Shown: positions 19,524 to 30,633, numbered from the stretch's first letter. The stretch is DNA of 64,000 bases from Sphingobium aromaticiconvertens (GCF_037154075.1 NZ_JBANRJ010000001.1:3529501-3593500), one strand, 5' to 3'. Notes: generated from the letters alone by a model not told the origin. Numbers and translations are program-made.

Positions 19524-20678
19524 TCAACCTTCTGTAACGCCACTTTCTTCATTATCGTCATTTTCTCGACGCGGCGAAGAGGTCAACGTTCCCTGTTCAA
19601 ACAGGAAACCCGCTATATCCGGCGTGCCGGCGGCCGAAATGACGGTCTGCAGAATAATCAGCAGCGGCACCGCCAACAACGCACCCGGTGTCCCCCATAC
19701 CCAACCCCAAAAGGCCAGCGACACCAGAATCAGCAATGGATTCATCGTCAAACGCCGTCCCAGCACCGTTGGCGTGATCACATTGGCCTCCACCAGATGA
19801 AATCCGACCTGAATCGCGGCAGGCAGCAACGCGACCCACACATCGTCGAACACCATAAGGCCGCCCAGCCCCAGCAGGACCGCCGCCAGCATCGGCCCGA
19901 AATAGGGTATGAAGTTCAACAGCGCGACGATACCGCCCCACATCATCGGTGCAGGCATACCGATCAACCACAGCGCCCCCGCCACCGCCGCCCCCAGGCA
20001 CAGGTTGATGGTCGCAATGGTGATGACATAGGCAGACGTCGCATCAACCACATTCTGGATCACCCGCGCAACCGCCAGCGCTCCGTCAAAACTGCCCCGA
20101 CTGTTGATCGTGCGGCGGCGTAGACGCGTCCAGCCCGCGAGGAAGAAATAGATAATCAGCGCCGCGAACACCATCTGAATGATCGCGGACGGGGCCGACA
20201 TTGCTGCCAACTGGAGCAGGGAGCGGGGCGCCTCCACCGCTGCGGTCTGCGCCGCCGCCACCGGCCCGCTCGCCAGCATCTGCACCGTCTCGTCCACGAA
20301 ACGCTGGGCCTGCGAATAAAAATCGATGACTGGCGCCAGATTCGCCTGAATATGGGGCAACCGTTCGGGCAGGATGCGGAACCAGTCGGTCGCGGGTACG
20401 ACGATCAGCACCAGCGCCGTATTGGCGACGACCAGAAAGACGACCAGTGCGACCAGCGCCGCCAGTGCCGATGGCACGCTGCGCCGCTCCAGCCACTCCA
20501 GAAACGGCACCAGCGCGATCGCAATCACCAGCGCAGCGGTCAACGGCAGGAAGAATTCCGCCCCCGCCCGCAACGCAAAGGGCAGCGCCAGCACCAGTCC
20601 AATGCCTGACGTCAGGGCGATGGACGCCAGCAACCGATCGCGTCGCCGGTTGATTTCCTGCTGTTCGTGCGGAGTCAT
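19524..20678 (-). CDS. AI-2E family transporter (PerM-like)
   Basis: Integral membrane protein of the AI-2 exporter/PerM superfamily, about 384 residues from ATG 20678 (MTPHEQQEINRRRD). The longer frame upstream is Arg-rich and unlikely. Eight or so hydrophobic segments are visible, with a periplasmic stretch around residues 115-190. The family-typical GALWLIGMPAPMMWGGIVALLNFIPYFGPM and the C-terminal block GRRLTMNPLLILVSLAFWGWVWGTPGALLAVPL are present. The real substrate in sphingomonads is unknown; luxS is not in the window. Confidence 0.88.
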   Translation of the reverse strand: MTPHEQQEINRRRDRLLASIALTSGIGLVLALPFALRAGAEFFLPLTAALVIAIALVPFLEWLERRSVPSALAALVALVVFLVVANTALVLIVVPATDWFRILPERLPHIQANLAPVIDFYSQAQRFVDETVQMLASGPVAAAQTAAVEAPRSLLQLAAMSAPSAIIQMVFAALIIYFFLAGWTRLRRRTINSRGSFDGALAVARVIQNVVDATSAYVITIATINLCLGAAVAGALWLIGMPAPMMWGGIVALLNFIPYFGPMLAAVLLGLGGLMVFDDVWVALLPAAIQVGFHLVEANVITPTVLGRRLTMNPLLILVSLAFWGWVWGTPGALLAVPLLIILQTVISAAGTPDIAGFLFEQGTLTSSPRRENDDNEESGVTEG

Positions 20679-20866
20679 GGGGCCAGTCTTGTCGTTCAAC
20701 TCTTGTCCTTCAAGCGTGCGCGTGCGCGCTCGCTTTCGTCTGCACCGCCATGCGGAGGTCGTCAAACGTAAGATAGATGCGGCAAATGACGGGTTAACCA
20801 ATTATTGGCCGTCACCCTGCTAGGTCCGTAAAGGGACGATAGTAAGAATGGGGAATCGGGCAACTC

Positions 20867-21379
20867 ATGCGATCGGTATTTCGCGCACTGCCAACGCTGT
20901 ATATGGCAGCGCTCACCATGGCGCCATTCGCCATTCCGCACGCCCATGCCGGAACTGGCTCCGGAACTGGCCCCGGAACTGGCCAAGGCGTCGCGCTGGA
21001 CACGCAGATGTTCGTCGAGCGGGTCCAGACCGACCTCAATGGCCGCACCCGGCGCACCCTTTCCAGCCCCGCACGGCTTGTCCGCGGCGATCAACTGGTC
21101 TTCGTCATCAACTGGCGCAATCAGGGCGCACACCCACTGCGTGACCTGTCCCTCAGCGTTCCCGGCACCGTGCGGATCGATCCGGATGATGCCTCCATGG
21201 AGGTTTCGGTCGATGGCGGCGCCCATTGGGGCCGTATCGGCGACCTCTGGCTGCCGACACAACTTGGCGGGGAACGGCGCGCCACGGCGGAGGATGTGAC
21301 GCACGTCCGCTGGGCCATGCTTGGCCCTGTACAACCAGGTACAGGCGGTCGCATCAGCTATCGCGGCACGGTGCGCTGA
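20867..21379 (+). CDS. Exported protein with DUF11-like beta domain
   Basis: A 170-residue protein with a signal peptide (about residues 1-27, ending APFAIPHAHA). A Gly-Thr-rich segment of three 4-residue repeats follows, then a beta-sandwich-like region: LVRGDQLVFVINWRNQG, SVPGTVRIDPDDASMEVSVDGG and the end ISYRGTVR resemble DUF11 repeat proteins that describe surface or envelope-linked domains. The start ATG at 20867 gives the signal sequence directly. No neighbour on the same strand suggests a partner. The role is unknown. Confidence 0.75.
   Translation: MRSVFRALPTLYMAALTMAPFAIPHAHAGTGSGTGPGTGQGVALDTQMFVERVQTDLNGRTRRTLSSPARLVRGDQLVFVINWRNQGAHPLRDLSLSVPGTVRIDPDDASMEVSVDGGAHWGRIGDLWLPTQLGGERRATAEDVTHVRWAMLGPVQPGTGGRISYRGTVR
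20951..20986 (+). repeat. Three 12-bp tandem repeats inside a coding region
   Basis: GGAACTGG recurs at 20951, 20963 and 20975 in a 12-base period and encodes three Gly-Thr-Gly-X units just after the signal peptide. A 12-base unit keeps frame, so copy number could vary without breaking the gene. Confidence 0.85.
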
Positions 21380-21380
21380 C

Positions 21381-22655
21381 TCAGTCCGACAGCAGCAGCA
21401 CCGGATTTTCCAGCAGGCGGCGGACCGCCTGGACGAAGCTGGCTGCATCCCAGCCATCGACCACGCGGTGGTCGCAACTGATCGACAGGTTCATCAGCTT
21501 TGCCGCCACGACCTCCTTGCCCCGGAAGACGGGCCGCTCGATCACGCGATTGGGACCGATGATCGCCACTTCTGGCCGGTTGATGACCGGCGTGGTCGCC
21601 ACCCCGCCCAGCGGCCCCAGCGACGTCAGGGTCAGGGTGGAGCCTGACAGGTCCTCCGACTTCGCCTTGCCGCTGCGCGCGGCTTCGGCAAGGCGGCGAA
21701 TCTCGATCGCCAACTGCCAGACATTGCGATCCTGCGCGTCGCGGATCACCGGCACCATCAGGCCCGCGTCGGTCTGCGTGGCCAGCCCCAGATGCACTGC
21801 GCCATGCCGCGTCACCACCCCGACCTCATCGTCGTAGCGCGCATTCAGCATGGGAAAGTCAGGCAGGGCCTTGCAGATGGCAACGATCAGCAACGGCAAC
21901 ATGGTCAGCTTGGGCCTGTCGCCGCGCGTCTCGTTGAGCCGCTCGCGCATCTCCTCCAGCCGCGTGACGTCGATCTCCTCCACATAAGTGAAGTGCGGGA
22001 TATGCCGCTTGGACGCCGCCATATTCTCCGCGATCCGGCGACGCATCCCGATGACCTTGACCACCTCGTCCGGTCGCGCAACCGATCGCCCGGCGGGCTT
22101 GTAGCCCTGACCCGATCCATAGAGCAGAAACGCATCGAGATCGGCATGGCGGATGCGATCGCCCTGCGGCTTTACCTGTGCGAGATCGACGCCCAGTTCC
22201 TTCGCCCGCGCCCGGACGGCGGGAGAGGCCTGAACATCACGCCTCGGCTCGGCAGAAGGCGCGGATAGCGGTGCAGTCGGCTGGCTGGAAACGGGTGCGG
22301 AAGATGCGCTCGCTTCCTCAGTCTCGGGAGCAGCCTCAATCACCTGCTCACCCGGCATCTCTGCAACCAGCGCTTCTTCGGGCGGCGGCGGCGCAGCGGG
22401 TGCCTCCCCCGCACCCTCAACCTCAATCGTCACCAGCATCGCGCCGATGGCTACCTGATCGCCCGGCTCACCCGCCAGTTCGACCACCGTGCCCGCGACC
22501 GGGCTTTCCATCTCGACCGTCGCCTTGTCGGTCATCATGTCGGCCAGTGGCTGGTCTTCCTCGACCCGGTCGCCAACCTTGACATGCCAGCCGACGATCT
22601 CAGCCTCGGAAATGCCTTCGCCAATGTCCGGCAGCCTGAATGTGAACAGCGCCAT
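21381..22655 (-). CDS. bkdB: Branched-chain 2-oxoacid dehydrogenase E2 (lipoyl acyltransferase)
   Basis: Core acyltransferase of the branched-chain 2-oxoacid dehydrogenase complex, 424 residues. Order: lipoyl domain with the modified lysine in DMMTDKATVEMESPV (about residue 44), an Ala/Pro-rich linker, a peripheral subunit-binding domain (SPAVRARAKELGVDLAQVKPQGDRIRHADL, residues about 143-173), and the catalytic domain ending in SCDHRVVDGWDAASF with the active-site His and Asp. It follows the two E1 genes with a three-base gap. Acyl specificity is inferred from the split E1 arrangement and not proven. Confidence 0.9.
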   Translation of the reverse strand: MALFTFRLPDIGEGISEAEIVGWHVKVGDRVEEDQPLADMMTDKATVEMESPVAGTVVELAGEPGDQVAIGAMLVTIEVEGAGEAPAAPPPPEEALVAEMPGEQVIEAAPETEEASASSAPVSSQPTAPLSAPSAEPRRDVQASPAVRARAKELGVDLAQVKPQGDRIRHADLDAFLLYGSGQGYKPAGRSVARPDEVVKVIGMRRRIAENMAASKRHIPHFTYVEEIDVTRLEEMRERLNETRGDRPKLTMLPLLIVAICKALPDFPMLNARYDDEVGVVTRHGAVHLGLATQTDAGLMVPVIRDAQDRNVWQLAIEIRRLAEAARSGKAKSEDLSGSTLTLTSLGPLGGVATTPVINRPEVAIIGPNRVIERPVFRGKEVVAAKLMNLSISCDHRVVDGWDAASFVQAVRRLLENPVLLLSD

Positions 22656-22658
22656 GAA

Positions 22659-25057
<2,399 letters not shown>

Positions 25058-25162
25058 TTAATATTACGCTTTAGCGTTATTATATTTCAAAGCACACAAA
25101 AGGCAATACACCGCCTCCCGTTCACACAGGATCGGCCAAACAGCATGGAACTCAGGGGAAAA

Positions 25163-25352
25163 TCAGACCGCGACGGGCCCCGAAATAGCAGCCTGCGGCG
25201 TGTAATCGACCACCTCGAAATCCTCGATCCTGTAATCGAAAATGCTCGACTCCCGCCTTTGTATCCGCAGGCGCGGTGTGCCTGCTGGCGTGCGCGCCAT
25301 CTGCACCTCCACCAGCTCGGCGTGGTTGAGGTAAAGGTGGGTACTTGCGGCC
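25163..25352 (-). pseudogene. thyA: C-terminal remnant of an old thymidylate synthase
   Basis: Reading on the minus strand from about 25352 to the TGA at 25163, the frame encodes THLYLNHAELVEVQMARTP and then FDYRIEDFEVVDYTPQAAI, which lines up with the last 60 or so residues of the intact ThyA at 27635-28543 (THLYLNHLNQAREQLAREP, DGYRIDDFEVEGYDPHPAI). No N-terminal part precedes it; upstream sequence is unrelated. The matching N-terminal piece lies 3.3 kb away at 28672-28895 in the same orientation. It cannot make an enzyme. Confidence 0.85.
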
Positions 25353-25595
25353 ACCGGCATTCTGCTTCTCATACTCCGCTCAGGCTCGCTTGACGGCAAC
25401 CGGAGGGCCATTGAATTTCTAAAGTCGGCCCTTTGTAGCCGCTCAAGAGCCAGTTCCCGATGCTCAGGTACGGACGTTCCGCTATTCGGGCGGTTGCACT
25501 CAAAGCTAACCGGTCACCGTGTAGCCTTGGGATGGCGAGGTGTGCTGTTTGGCGCGTCCTTCGACGCCTGCACGCCCTCGCCGTCCTCGCCGAAG

Positions 25596-26249
25596 TCAGC
25601 CTGCAGGCTCGGCCACAGATGTGTTGAGCAATTGCTGCTCCCACAGATAGGCGATGCCGCTGCCGCCGACATGCTGGATGAGCACCTCGGTCAATTCGGC
25701 GGCATGCTCAGTGCGGGCCCAGTCGCGCTGCCATTCGCTTGCCAGCGCCAACCACGTCATCATGTTCGCGCCAGCTGCGATCATGCGCTGAATGCCTACC
25801 TCATGCGCCTCGACCGAGGTGCCGCCCGATGCATCTGTGATGACCGTCACGTCCCAGCCCTCGCCCAGTGCCTGGATCGTGGGCATGGCGACGCAGATCT
25901 CGGTCCAAAGGCCGGCGATTACCAATTTCTTGCGACCAGTCGCCTTCACAGCATCCACGACCTTCTGGTCCTGCCAAGTGTTGATGAACGTTCGGTCGAT
26001 GACCTCCTGGTCGGGGAAGACGTCCGTGACCTGTTTAAAGATGAGGCCACCCCGATCGGCGATCACGCTCGTCAGAATAGTGGGGACGCCGAAGGCCTTG
26101 GCGGTCTTCGCCAGCGCAGTCGTGTTGTTGACCACAGCCTGCGGATCATGGCTGTTCAAGTTTGCGAGCTGATAGGGCTGGTGGTCGATCAGGACGAGGA
26201 CGGAATCCTCGGGACAGAGAAGCGACGCTAGGCCGTTGCGAAGGGTCAT
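25596..26249 (-). CDS. Isochorismatase-family hydrolase (YcaC-like)
   Basis: Cysteine hydrolase of the isochorismatase superfamily, about 217 residues from ATG 26249. The triad can be placed: Asp in VLVLIDHQPYQ, a Lys in the central TGRKKLVIAG region, and Cys in GLWTEICVAMPTIQALGEG near residue 118, the last being typical of the YcaC branch. The substrate is unknown. The gene is divergent from a LysR regulator across a 142-base spacer, so that regulator probably controls it. The pair lies within the rearranged thyA locus. Confidence 0.88.
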   Translation of the reverse strand: MTLRNGLASLLCPEDSVLVLIDHQPYQLANLNSHDPQAVVNNTTALAKTAKAFGVPTILTSVIADRGGLIFKQVTDVFPDQEVIDRTFINTWQDQKVVDAVKATGRKKLVIAGLWTEICVAMPTIQALGEGWDVTVITDASGGTSVEAHEVGIQRMIAAGANMMTWLALASEWQRDWARTEHAAELTEVLIQHVGGSGIAYLWEQQLLNTSVAEPAG

Positions 26250-26391
26250 GACTATCCTCTTGCTGCTATGGGATTGCGCGTGGTGCGGCGCGGCATGCAC
26301 CCGTGAAGGCACTGCCTGAACACAAATTGTCATTCCTGTTTGCGTTACGGTAGCATCGCATTGTGCTACGCGGTGTCGCGCAAGGAGGAAC

Positions 26392-27282
26392 ATGAGCGTG
26401 GATGTCGAGGAGTTGCGGACGTTCGTGGAAGTCGCCGACGCCGGCGGCGTATCGCCCGCCGCGCGCCGCCTGGGTATAGCGAAGTCGATCGTCAGCCGAC
26501 GCCTTCTACGCCTGGAAGATGATTTGGGCGTCCAGCTCCTCGTGCGGACCACTCGCGGCGCCGCGCTCACCGAGGCGGGGGTCTTGTTCCGCGAGCACGC
26601 GGCGCGCATATGCGCCGAGATCGACCTCGCCCGGGAGGCGATCCGGCCGGAAGGCGATCTGCGCGGCCGGTTGCGCGTTGCAGTGCCATTGACGTTCGGC
26701 CCGACCCACCTAGCACCCGTGCTCGCGAAACTGGCGCGCCAGCATCCGCTGCTACAGATCCACACCGCGTATAGCGACCGCTTCGTTGACCTTGTCGCAG
26801 AAGGCTTCGATTGCGCAATCCGCATCGGATATCTTCCAGATTCGAACTTGATCGCACGGCGCGTGGGACCGCTTTACGGGAAACTCGTTGCGAGCCCGGA
26901 TTATATCGCGACGCATGGCGCACCGAAGACGCCGGATGAACTCGTTGCCCATCAGGCGCTGATGCAGGGCACCGAGACGTGGCAGCTGATGGATGGGGAC
27001 AGAGTCATCACCGTGCGTCCCCAAGGGCGCTTTAAAGCCGATAATGGATCTGCTCTGGCGGTCGCCGCGGTCGCTGGTCTCGGCATCGCCTGGATTCCTG
27101 ACGGTTTAACCGATGATCATGTGGCGTCTGGCGCGCTCTTGCCCGTGATGACGCGCTATCCACCACCTGCGGCGGGAATTTACGTCATTCGCCCGCCTGG
27201 CCAACACCCCACGCGCAAAGTGCGGGTCCTGACCGAATTGCTAATCGAATGCTTCGAGCAGGGGACTCCCACGAGCGGCTAA
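26392..27282 (+). CDS. LysR-family transcriptional regulator
   Basis: A 296-residue regulator with an N-terminal winged helix-turn-helix (VEELRTFVEVADAGGVSPAARRLGIAKS, residues about 3-30, then VSRRLLRLEDDLGVQLLVRTTRG) and a periplasmic-binding-protein-like effector domain. A strong AAGGAGG precedes ATG 26392. It is transcribed away from the isochorismatase-family gene, the usual arrangement for a LysR protein and its target. The effector is unknown. It is part of the DNA lodged between the two thyA remnants. Confidence 0.92.
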   Translation: MSVDVEELRTFVEVADAGGVSPAARRLGIAKSIVSRRLLRLEDDLGVQLLVRTTRGAALTEAGVLFREHAARICAEIDLAREAIRPEGDLRGRLRVAVPLTFGPTHLAPVLAKLARQHPLLQIHTAYSDRFVDLVAEGFDCAIRIGYLPDSNLIARRVGPLYGKLVASPDYIATHGAPKTPDELVAHQALMQGTETWQLMDGDRVITVRPQGRFKADNGSALAVAAVAGLGIAWIPDGLTDDHVASGALLPVMTRYPPPAAGIYVIRPPGQHPTRKVRVLTELLIECFEQGTPTSG

Positions 27283-27634
27283 CGACCCTTTCAAAGCACG
27301 CAGCAGCCAATTTTTCTTCGCTACGTGCGGACCGGCAGCTCTTCGATCGTCGACCTCCAAAACTGGCCGATTTCGGACTGTCGGCTTCGGAGAGCATGCA
27401 GCCGATATCCGCCATTCTCACCGCATATGAGAAACTATCTGGACTTGAGATCCAGGCGGCGTTGACGAGCATGGCTCGAACCATTGGCGCTCTGGCTAAG
27501 GGGATACCCCCTTTAAGGCCGAACGCACGCCATAGGCCTGCACGGTCAATCTTGCCGCCGCCCGTCCCCGGAGGCAGCCAGCTTATACTCCGGAAGTTTG
27601 CCCCGATTAGCGACGGGGCACGCCAATCTATAGG
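27283..27634. other. Gene-poor stretch between LysR gene and intact thyA
   Basis: About 350 bases without a frame I can support. An open frame on the plus strand continues from within the LysR gene to 27638, but its product shows no family likeness. The stretch includes the hairpin-like repeat TAAGGGGATACCCCCTT at 27498, whose near-copy lies beyond the other side of thyA at 28578. Confidence 0.4.
27498..27514. repeat. Direct repeat flanking thyA, left copy
   Basis: TAAGGGGATACCCCCTT at 27498-27514; the right copy at 28578 differs by one missing G. Each copy is itself a small hairpin (AAGGGG and CCCCCTT around ATA). The two copies enclose the intact thyA gene. Confidence 0.65.
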
Positions 27635-28543
27635 CTAGACGGCCACGTCGGCCTTAATCGCGGGATGAGGATCGTAGCCCTCAACTTCAAAGTCATCGAT
27701 CCTATACCCATCGATACTCTCCGGCCGGCGGGTAAGGCGAATTCTCGGAAATGGCCGCGGTTCTCGCGCCAGCTGCTCCCGAGCTTGATTGAGATGATTG
27801 AGATAGAGGTGCGTATCACCCGACATCCAAACGAACTCACCAGGCTTTAGATCGGCCTGCTGGGCCAGCATTAGCTGCAACACAGTTGCCCCCACCAGAT
27901 TGAAAGGTAACCCTAAGAAGACATCGACCGACCTCTGAAACATGAGGCAGTTCAGACGGCCATCGGACGTCACGTGGAACTGATAGACCATGTGGCACGG
28001 CGGAAGCGCCATGTCGCCAAGCTCTGCCACATTCCAGGCATGGAACAGCATGCGGCGGCTTGATGGATTATTTTTCAGCGTTGTGACGAGTTGTGCAATC
28101 TGGTCATGTTCCCGCCCATCAGGGCCGACCCACCTCCGCCATTGCTTCCCATAGACAGGGCCTAGTTCGCCCCATCGTGCGGCAAAATCATCGTCCTCAA
28201 CGATGCGATGCTCAAAGACCGCCTGCTCGATATCCTCGCCCGTTTCGCGGCGATAGGTGGCGAGCGGCCAATCAGTCCATATTCGCACATTTTCGCGTAG
28301 AAGCGCCTGTATATTGGTCTCTCCAGTCAGAAACCAGAGCATCTCTTTGACAGAAGTCTTCCATGAAACACGTTTAGTGGTGATGATCGGAGCGGTACCG
28401 TTTGAAAGGTCAAAACGTGCCGTCGCGCCGAAAATCGATCGCGTGCCGACGCCGGTCCGGTCAACACGTTCATCCCCGTTTTCCAGGATGCCACGCATTA
28501 AGCCCAGATACTGAGCCTCTGGATGTTCACTACGACCTACCAA
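27635..28543 (-). CDS. thyA: Thymidylate synthase (intact, acquired copy)
   Basis: Makes dTMP from dUMP using methylene-THF. It is 302 residues, longer than the common 264-residue form because of an insertion around YRRETGEDIEQAVFEHRIVEDDDF. The catalytic cysteine is in MALPPCHMVYQFHV, with DRTGVGTRSIFGA and the substrate loop SSRRMLFHAW also present, so it should be active. Its DNA is visibly less G/C-rich than the neighbours. Pieces of a second, decayed thyA lie on either side (25163-25352 and 28672-28895), so this copy appears to have taken over the function. No folA follows. Confidence 0.95.
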   Translation of the reverse strand: MVGRSEHPEAQYLGLMRGILENGDERVDRTGVGTRSIFGATARFDLSNGTAPIITTKRVSWKTSVKEMLWFLTGETNIQALLRENVRIWTDWPLATYRRETGEDIEQAVFEHRIVEDDDFAARWGELGPVYGKQWRRWVGPDGREHDQIAQLVTTLKNNPSSRRMLFHAWNVAELGDMALPPCHMVYQFHVTSDGRLNCLMFQRSVDVFLGLPFNLVGATVLQLMLAQQADLKPGEFVWMSGDTHLYLNHLNQAREQLAREPRPFPRIRLTRRPESIDGYRIDDFEVEGYDPHPAIKADVAV

Positions 28544-28577
28544 TTCACCGCCTCCGCAACCCAGCTAGCGCCTACAT

Positions 28578-28593
28578 AAGGGATACCCCCTTC
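28578..28593. repeat. Direct repeat flanking thyA, right copy
   Basis: TAAGGGATACCCCCTT, near-identical to the copy at 27498-27514. It lies 35 bases upstream of the intact thyA start. Confidence 0.65.
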
Positions 28594-28671
28594 AGAAACG
28601 CAATATCAGACCATCACTCTCATCCCAACGTCCGATCCAGAGGCTTTTGCTAAGGGACGTTGCGATAAAAT

Positions 28672-28895
28672 CACCCCCTGCTCCACCCACCGCCGGATAT
28701 TGGTATCCCCCAACAGGAACCACAGCATCTCACGCGCCGCCGCCTTCCAGTAAACGCCTGGTCGTCAGCAGCGGCACCCAGCACCGAGCGCGTTCCCATG
28801 CCCGTCCGATCGCCCCGTTCGCTCCCATGCAGCCAGATATGCCGCATCAGGTCCAGATATGCTGCTCATAATGCGGGGTGTCGAAATCATGTGCG
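28672..28895 (-). pseudogene. thyA: N-terminal remnant of an old thymidylate synthase
   Basis: On the minus strand from 28895 down, short in-frame pieces spell DFDTPHYEQ, then YLDLMRHIWLHGSERGDRTG with MGTRSVLG, then VPLLTTRR, then VYWKAAAREMLWFLLGDTN and WVEQGV, the order of a ThyA N-terminus. The pieces are in different frames: a one-base loss after HYEQ, a loss of about 32 bases after SVLG, and a two-base loss before VYWK. The sequence then stops matching. Together with the C-terminal remnant at 25163 this is the former resident gene. Confidence 0.85.
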
Positions 28896-29058
28896 GGCAA
28901 GGGCGCTTCCCTCAAATCTGGGGCGAATCCGGGAATAGCCTGTCTGGTCTAGTCCAGCACCGCCTTTCCGCCAATATGGATCAATATTCGCCGTCACATA
29001 ACCGGTTCGGACCTATTTAACGTGGCAATGGTTCATTCCGTAGCGTCAATCTGTGCCC

Positions 29059-29361
29059 ATGGTCGTCCCTGCACCCACGCTCGACATCCTGTTGTTGGAC
29101 ATGCATTGGCGTCCGATCGGCAGGCTGGACCGCGCCACCCCCTGGCGCGTAGTCATCGCTGCCAGCCTTGCAGCCGACAGTCGCTGGCTCGCGCTGGAAC
29201 AGGGGCGCGCCGACGATAGCCTGCCCTGCCCCCTGCCGACCGACATCACGCTCACCCGCGCCGTGCGTCGGCGGCTGCGGCCCCTGGGCATCGACCTTGC
29301 CGACCATGTGATCCGACACCCGACCGCCAGCTTCAGCTTCCGCGCAAACGGCCTTCTCTAG
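29059..29361 (+). CDS. Degenerate RadC/JAB-domain protein
   Basis: About 100 residues resembling the C-terminal JAB (MPN) domain of RadC: LDILLLDMHWRPIGR, VVIAASLAADSRWLALEQG, and especially the end DITLTRAVRRRLRPLGIDLADHVI followed by SFSFRANGLL. In RadC the centre carries His-x-His-Pro-Ser-Gly and a downstream Asp that bind zinc; here that stretch reads EQGRADDSLPCPLPTD, so the histidines are gone and only the Asp remains. The protein is therefore unlikely to be a protease. The start is ATG 29059 or GTG 29053. It stands alone ahead of tRNA-Pro. Confidence 0.6.
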   Translation: MVVPAPTLDILLLDMHWRPIGRLDRATPWRVVIAASLAADSRWLALEQGRADDSLPCPLPTDITLTRAVRRRLRPLGIDLADHVIRHPTASFSFRANGLL

Positions 29362-29470
29362 TCCCTCTCGTTTCCACGCAAAAAGCATGACACGGCGCTT
29401 GCCAGCCTGAAAAGCCACCTCTATAGACCGCCGCCTGCCTTACGGGATCGTCCGCGATTCCGGCATCGGT

Positions 29471-29547
29471 CGGGGAATAGCTCAGCCTGGTAGAGCACTG
29501 TCTTCGGGAGGCAGGGGCCGGAGGTTCGAATCCTCTTTCCCCGACCA
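29471..29547 (+). tRNA. tRNA-Pro(CGG)
   Basis: A 77-nt tRNA with encoded CCA. CGGGGAA pairs with the TTCCCCG strand, the D arm is TAGCTCAGCCTGGTAGAGC, the anticodon loop TTCGGGA gives CGG, the T arm is GGTTCGAATCC and the discriminator is A. Confidence 0.97.
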
Positions 29548-29613
29548 ACTTGCTTTTTCGCTACTCATCAGCCCTTCGGGGAACGCTCCTTTGCGAGCGC
29601 TCCACCGTATATT

Positions 29614-30633
29614 TCACGACAGCACCTCTTCGGGCAATCGCTCCGTCTCGATCAGCGCCTGCATCGCCGCGCCATAGCGTGGCCCCTCCAGCGCATTTGC
29701 CGGGAACAGCGCATCCACCGCCGCCAACAGATCGGGTGCGAAGGTCATATGCGCGGCCGCCAGATCCTCGTCCAGATGGGCGATACTCGTTGTCCCCGGG
29801 ATCGGCACGACATGGCTGCCGCGTGACAGCACCCAACCCAACGCCAATTGCGCGGGCGTCACCCCCGCCTCGCCCGACAATGCGGAAAAGCCGTCGGCCA
29901 GCACCATGTTCGCCGCGACATGCGGCGCACAGAAACGCGGCAGATCCTGACGGATATCGCCCCGCGCATAGTCGCCGTTCAGCGGCACACCCGCCAACAT
30001 CTGCCGCCCAACGGGGGAGAAGGCGACGAACCCGATGCCCAGTTCGCGGCACGTTTCCAGCACCGCGACCTCCGGGTTGCGGACAATGGGCGAATATTCG
30101 CTCTGCACCGCCGTCACAGGATGCACCGCATGAGCGCGACGAATGGTCGCGGCCGACATTTCCGAAAGGCCGATGGCGCGGATTTTCCCCGCCTCGATCG
30201 CCCGGACCAGCGCGCCCACGGACTCCTCGATCGGCACTTTGGCATCCAGCCGGTGCAGATAGTAAAGGTCGATATGATCGGTCCCCAGCCGTTGCAGGCT
30301 GCGGTCGAGCGATCCGGTGATCGTCGCCGGACTGCCATCCAGAACCCGCTTGCCATCGATCACGTCGAACACGCCCTTGCTGGCCAGCAAAAACGCGTCG
30401 CGACGATGCATCACCGCCTTGTTGATCAGCCGCTCATTGCCGCCCAAGCCATAGATGGCGGCGGTATCGAGAAAGGTCACACCGGCATCCAGCGCATGGT
30501 TCAGCAGCCGAACGCCGTCCGCCTCCTCCACCGGTGGGCCATAGCCCGAACTCAGCCCCATGCAGCCAAGGCCGATCGCGGAAACGGAAAGCCCACCGAT
30601 GGCGCGCGCGGGAAGCAGGGAGGATGTGGTCAT
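29614..30633 (-). CDS. Aldo/keto reductase
   Basis: NADPH-dependent (beta/alpha)8-barrel oxidoreductase, about 339 residues from ATG 30633 (MTTSSLLPARAIGGLSVSAI). Catalytic tetrad members are recognisable: Asp in FLDTAAIYG with the Tyr three residues on, Lys in FLLASKGVF, and a His in LYYLHRLDAKVPIEE. EYSPIVR and VPIPGTTSIAHLDED are typical of the YajO/Gcy-like group. Substrate unknown. It is convergent with tRNA-Pro and divergent from the second L,D-transpeptidase gene. Confidence 0.92.
   Translation of the reverse strand: MTTSSLLPARAIGGLSVSAIGLGCMGLSSGYGPPVEEADGVRLLNHALDAGVTFLDTAAIYGLGGNERLINKAVMHRRDAFLLASKGVFDVIDGKRVLDGSPATITGSLDRSLQRLGTDHIDLYYLHRLDAKVPIEESVGALVRAIEAGKIRAIGLSEMSAATIRRAHAVHPVTAVQSEYSPIVRNPEVAVLETCRELGIGFVAFSPVGRQMLAGVPLNGDYARGDIRQDLPRFCAPHVAANMVLADGFSALSGEAGVTPAQLALGWVLSRGSHVVPIPGTTSIAHLDEDLAAAHMTFAPDLLAAVDALFPANALEGPRYGAAMQALIETERLPEEVLS

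Noticed and set aside
25353..25595. Continuation of the thyA C-terminal remnant
   Set aside because: The match to ThyA ends at about 25352; beyond it the sequence shows no ThyA codons in any frame.
27249..27638. Possible gene after the LysR gene, plus strand
   Set aside because: Frame starts inside the LysR gene, lacks a good ribosome-binding site, and the product has no family likeness.
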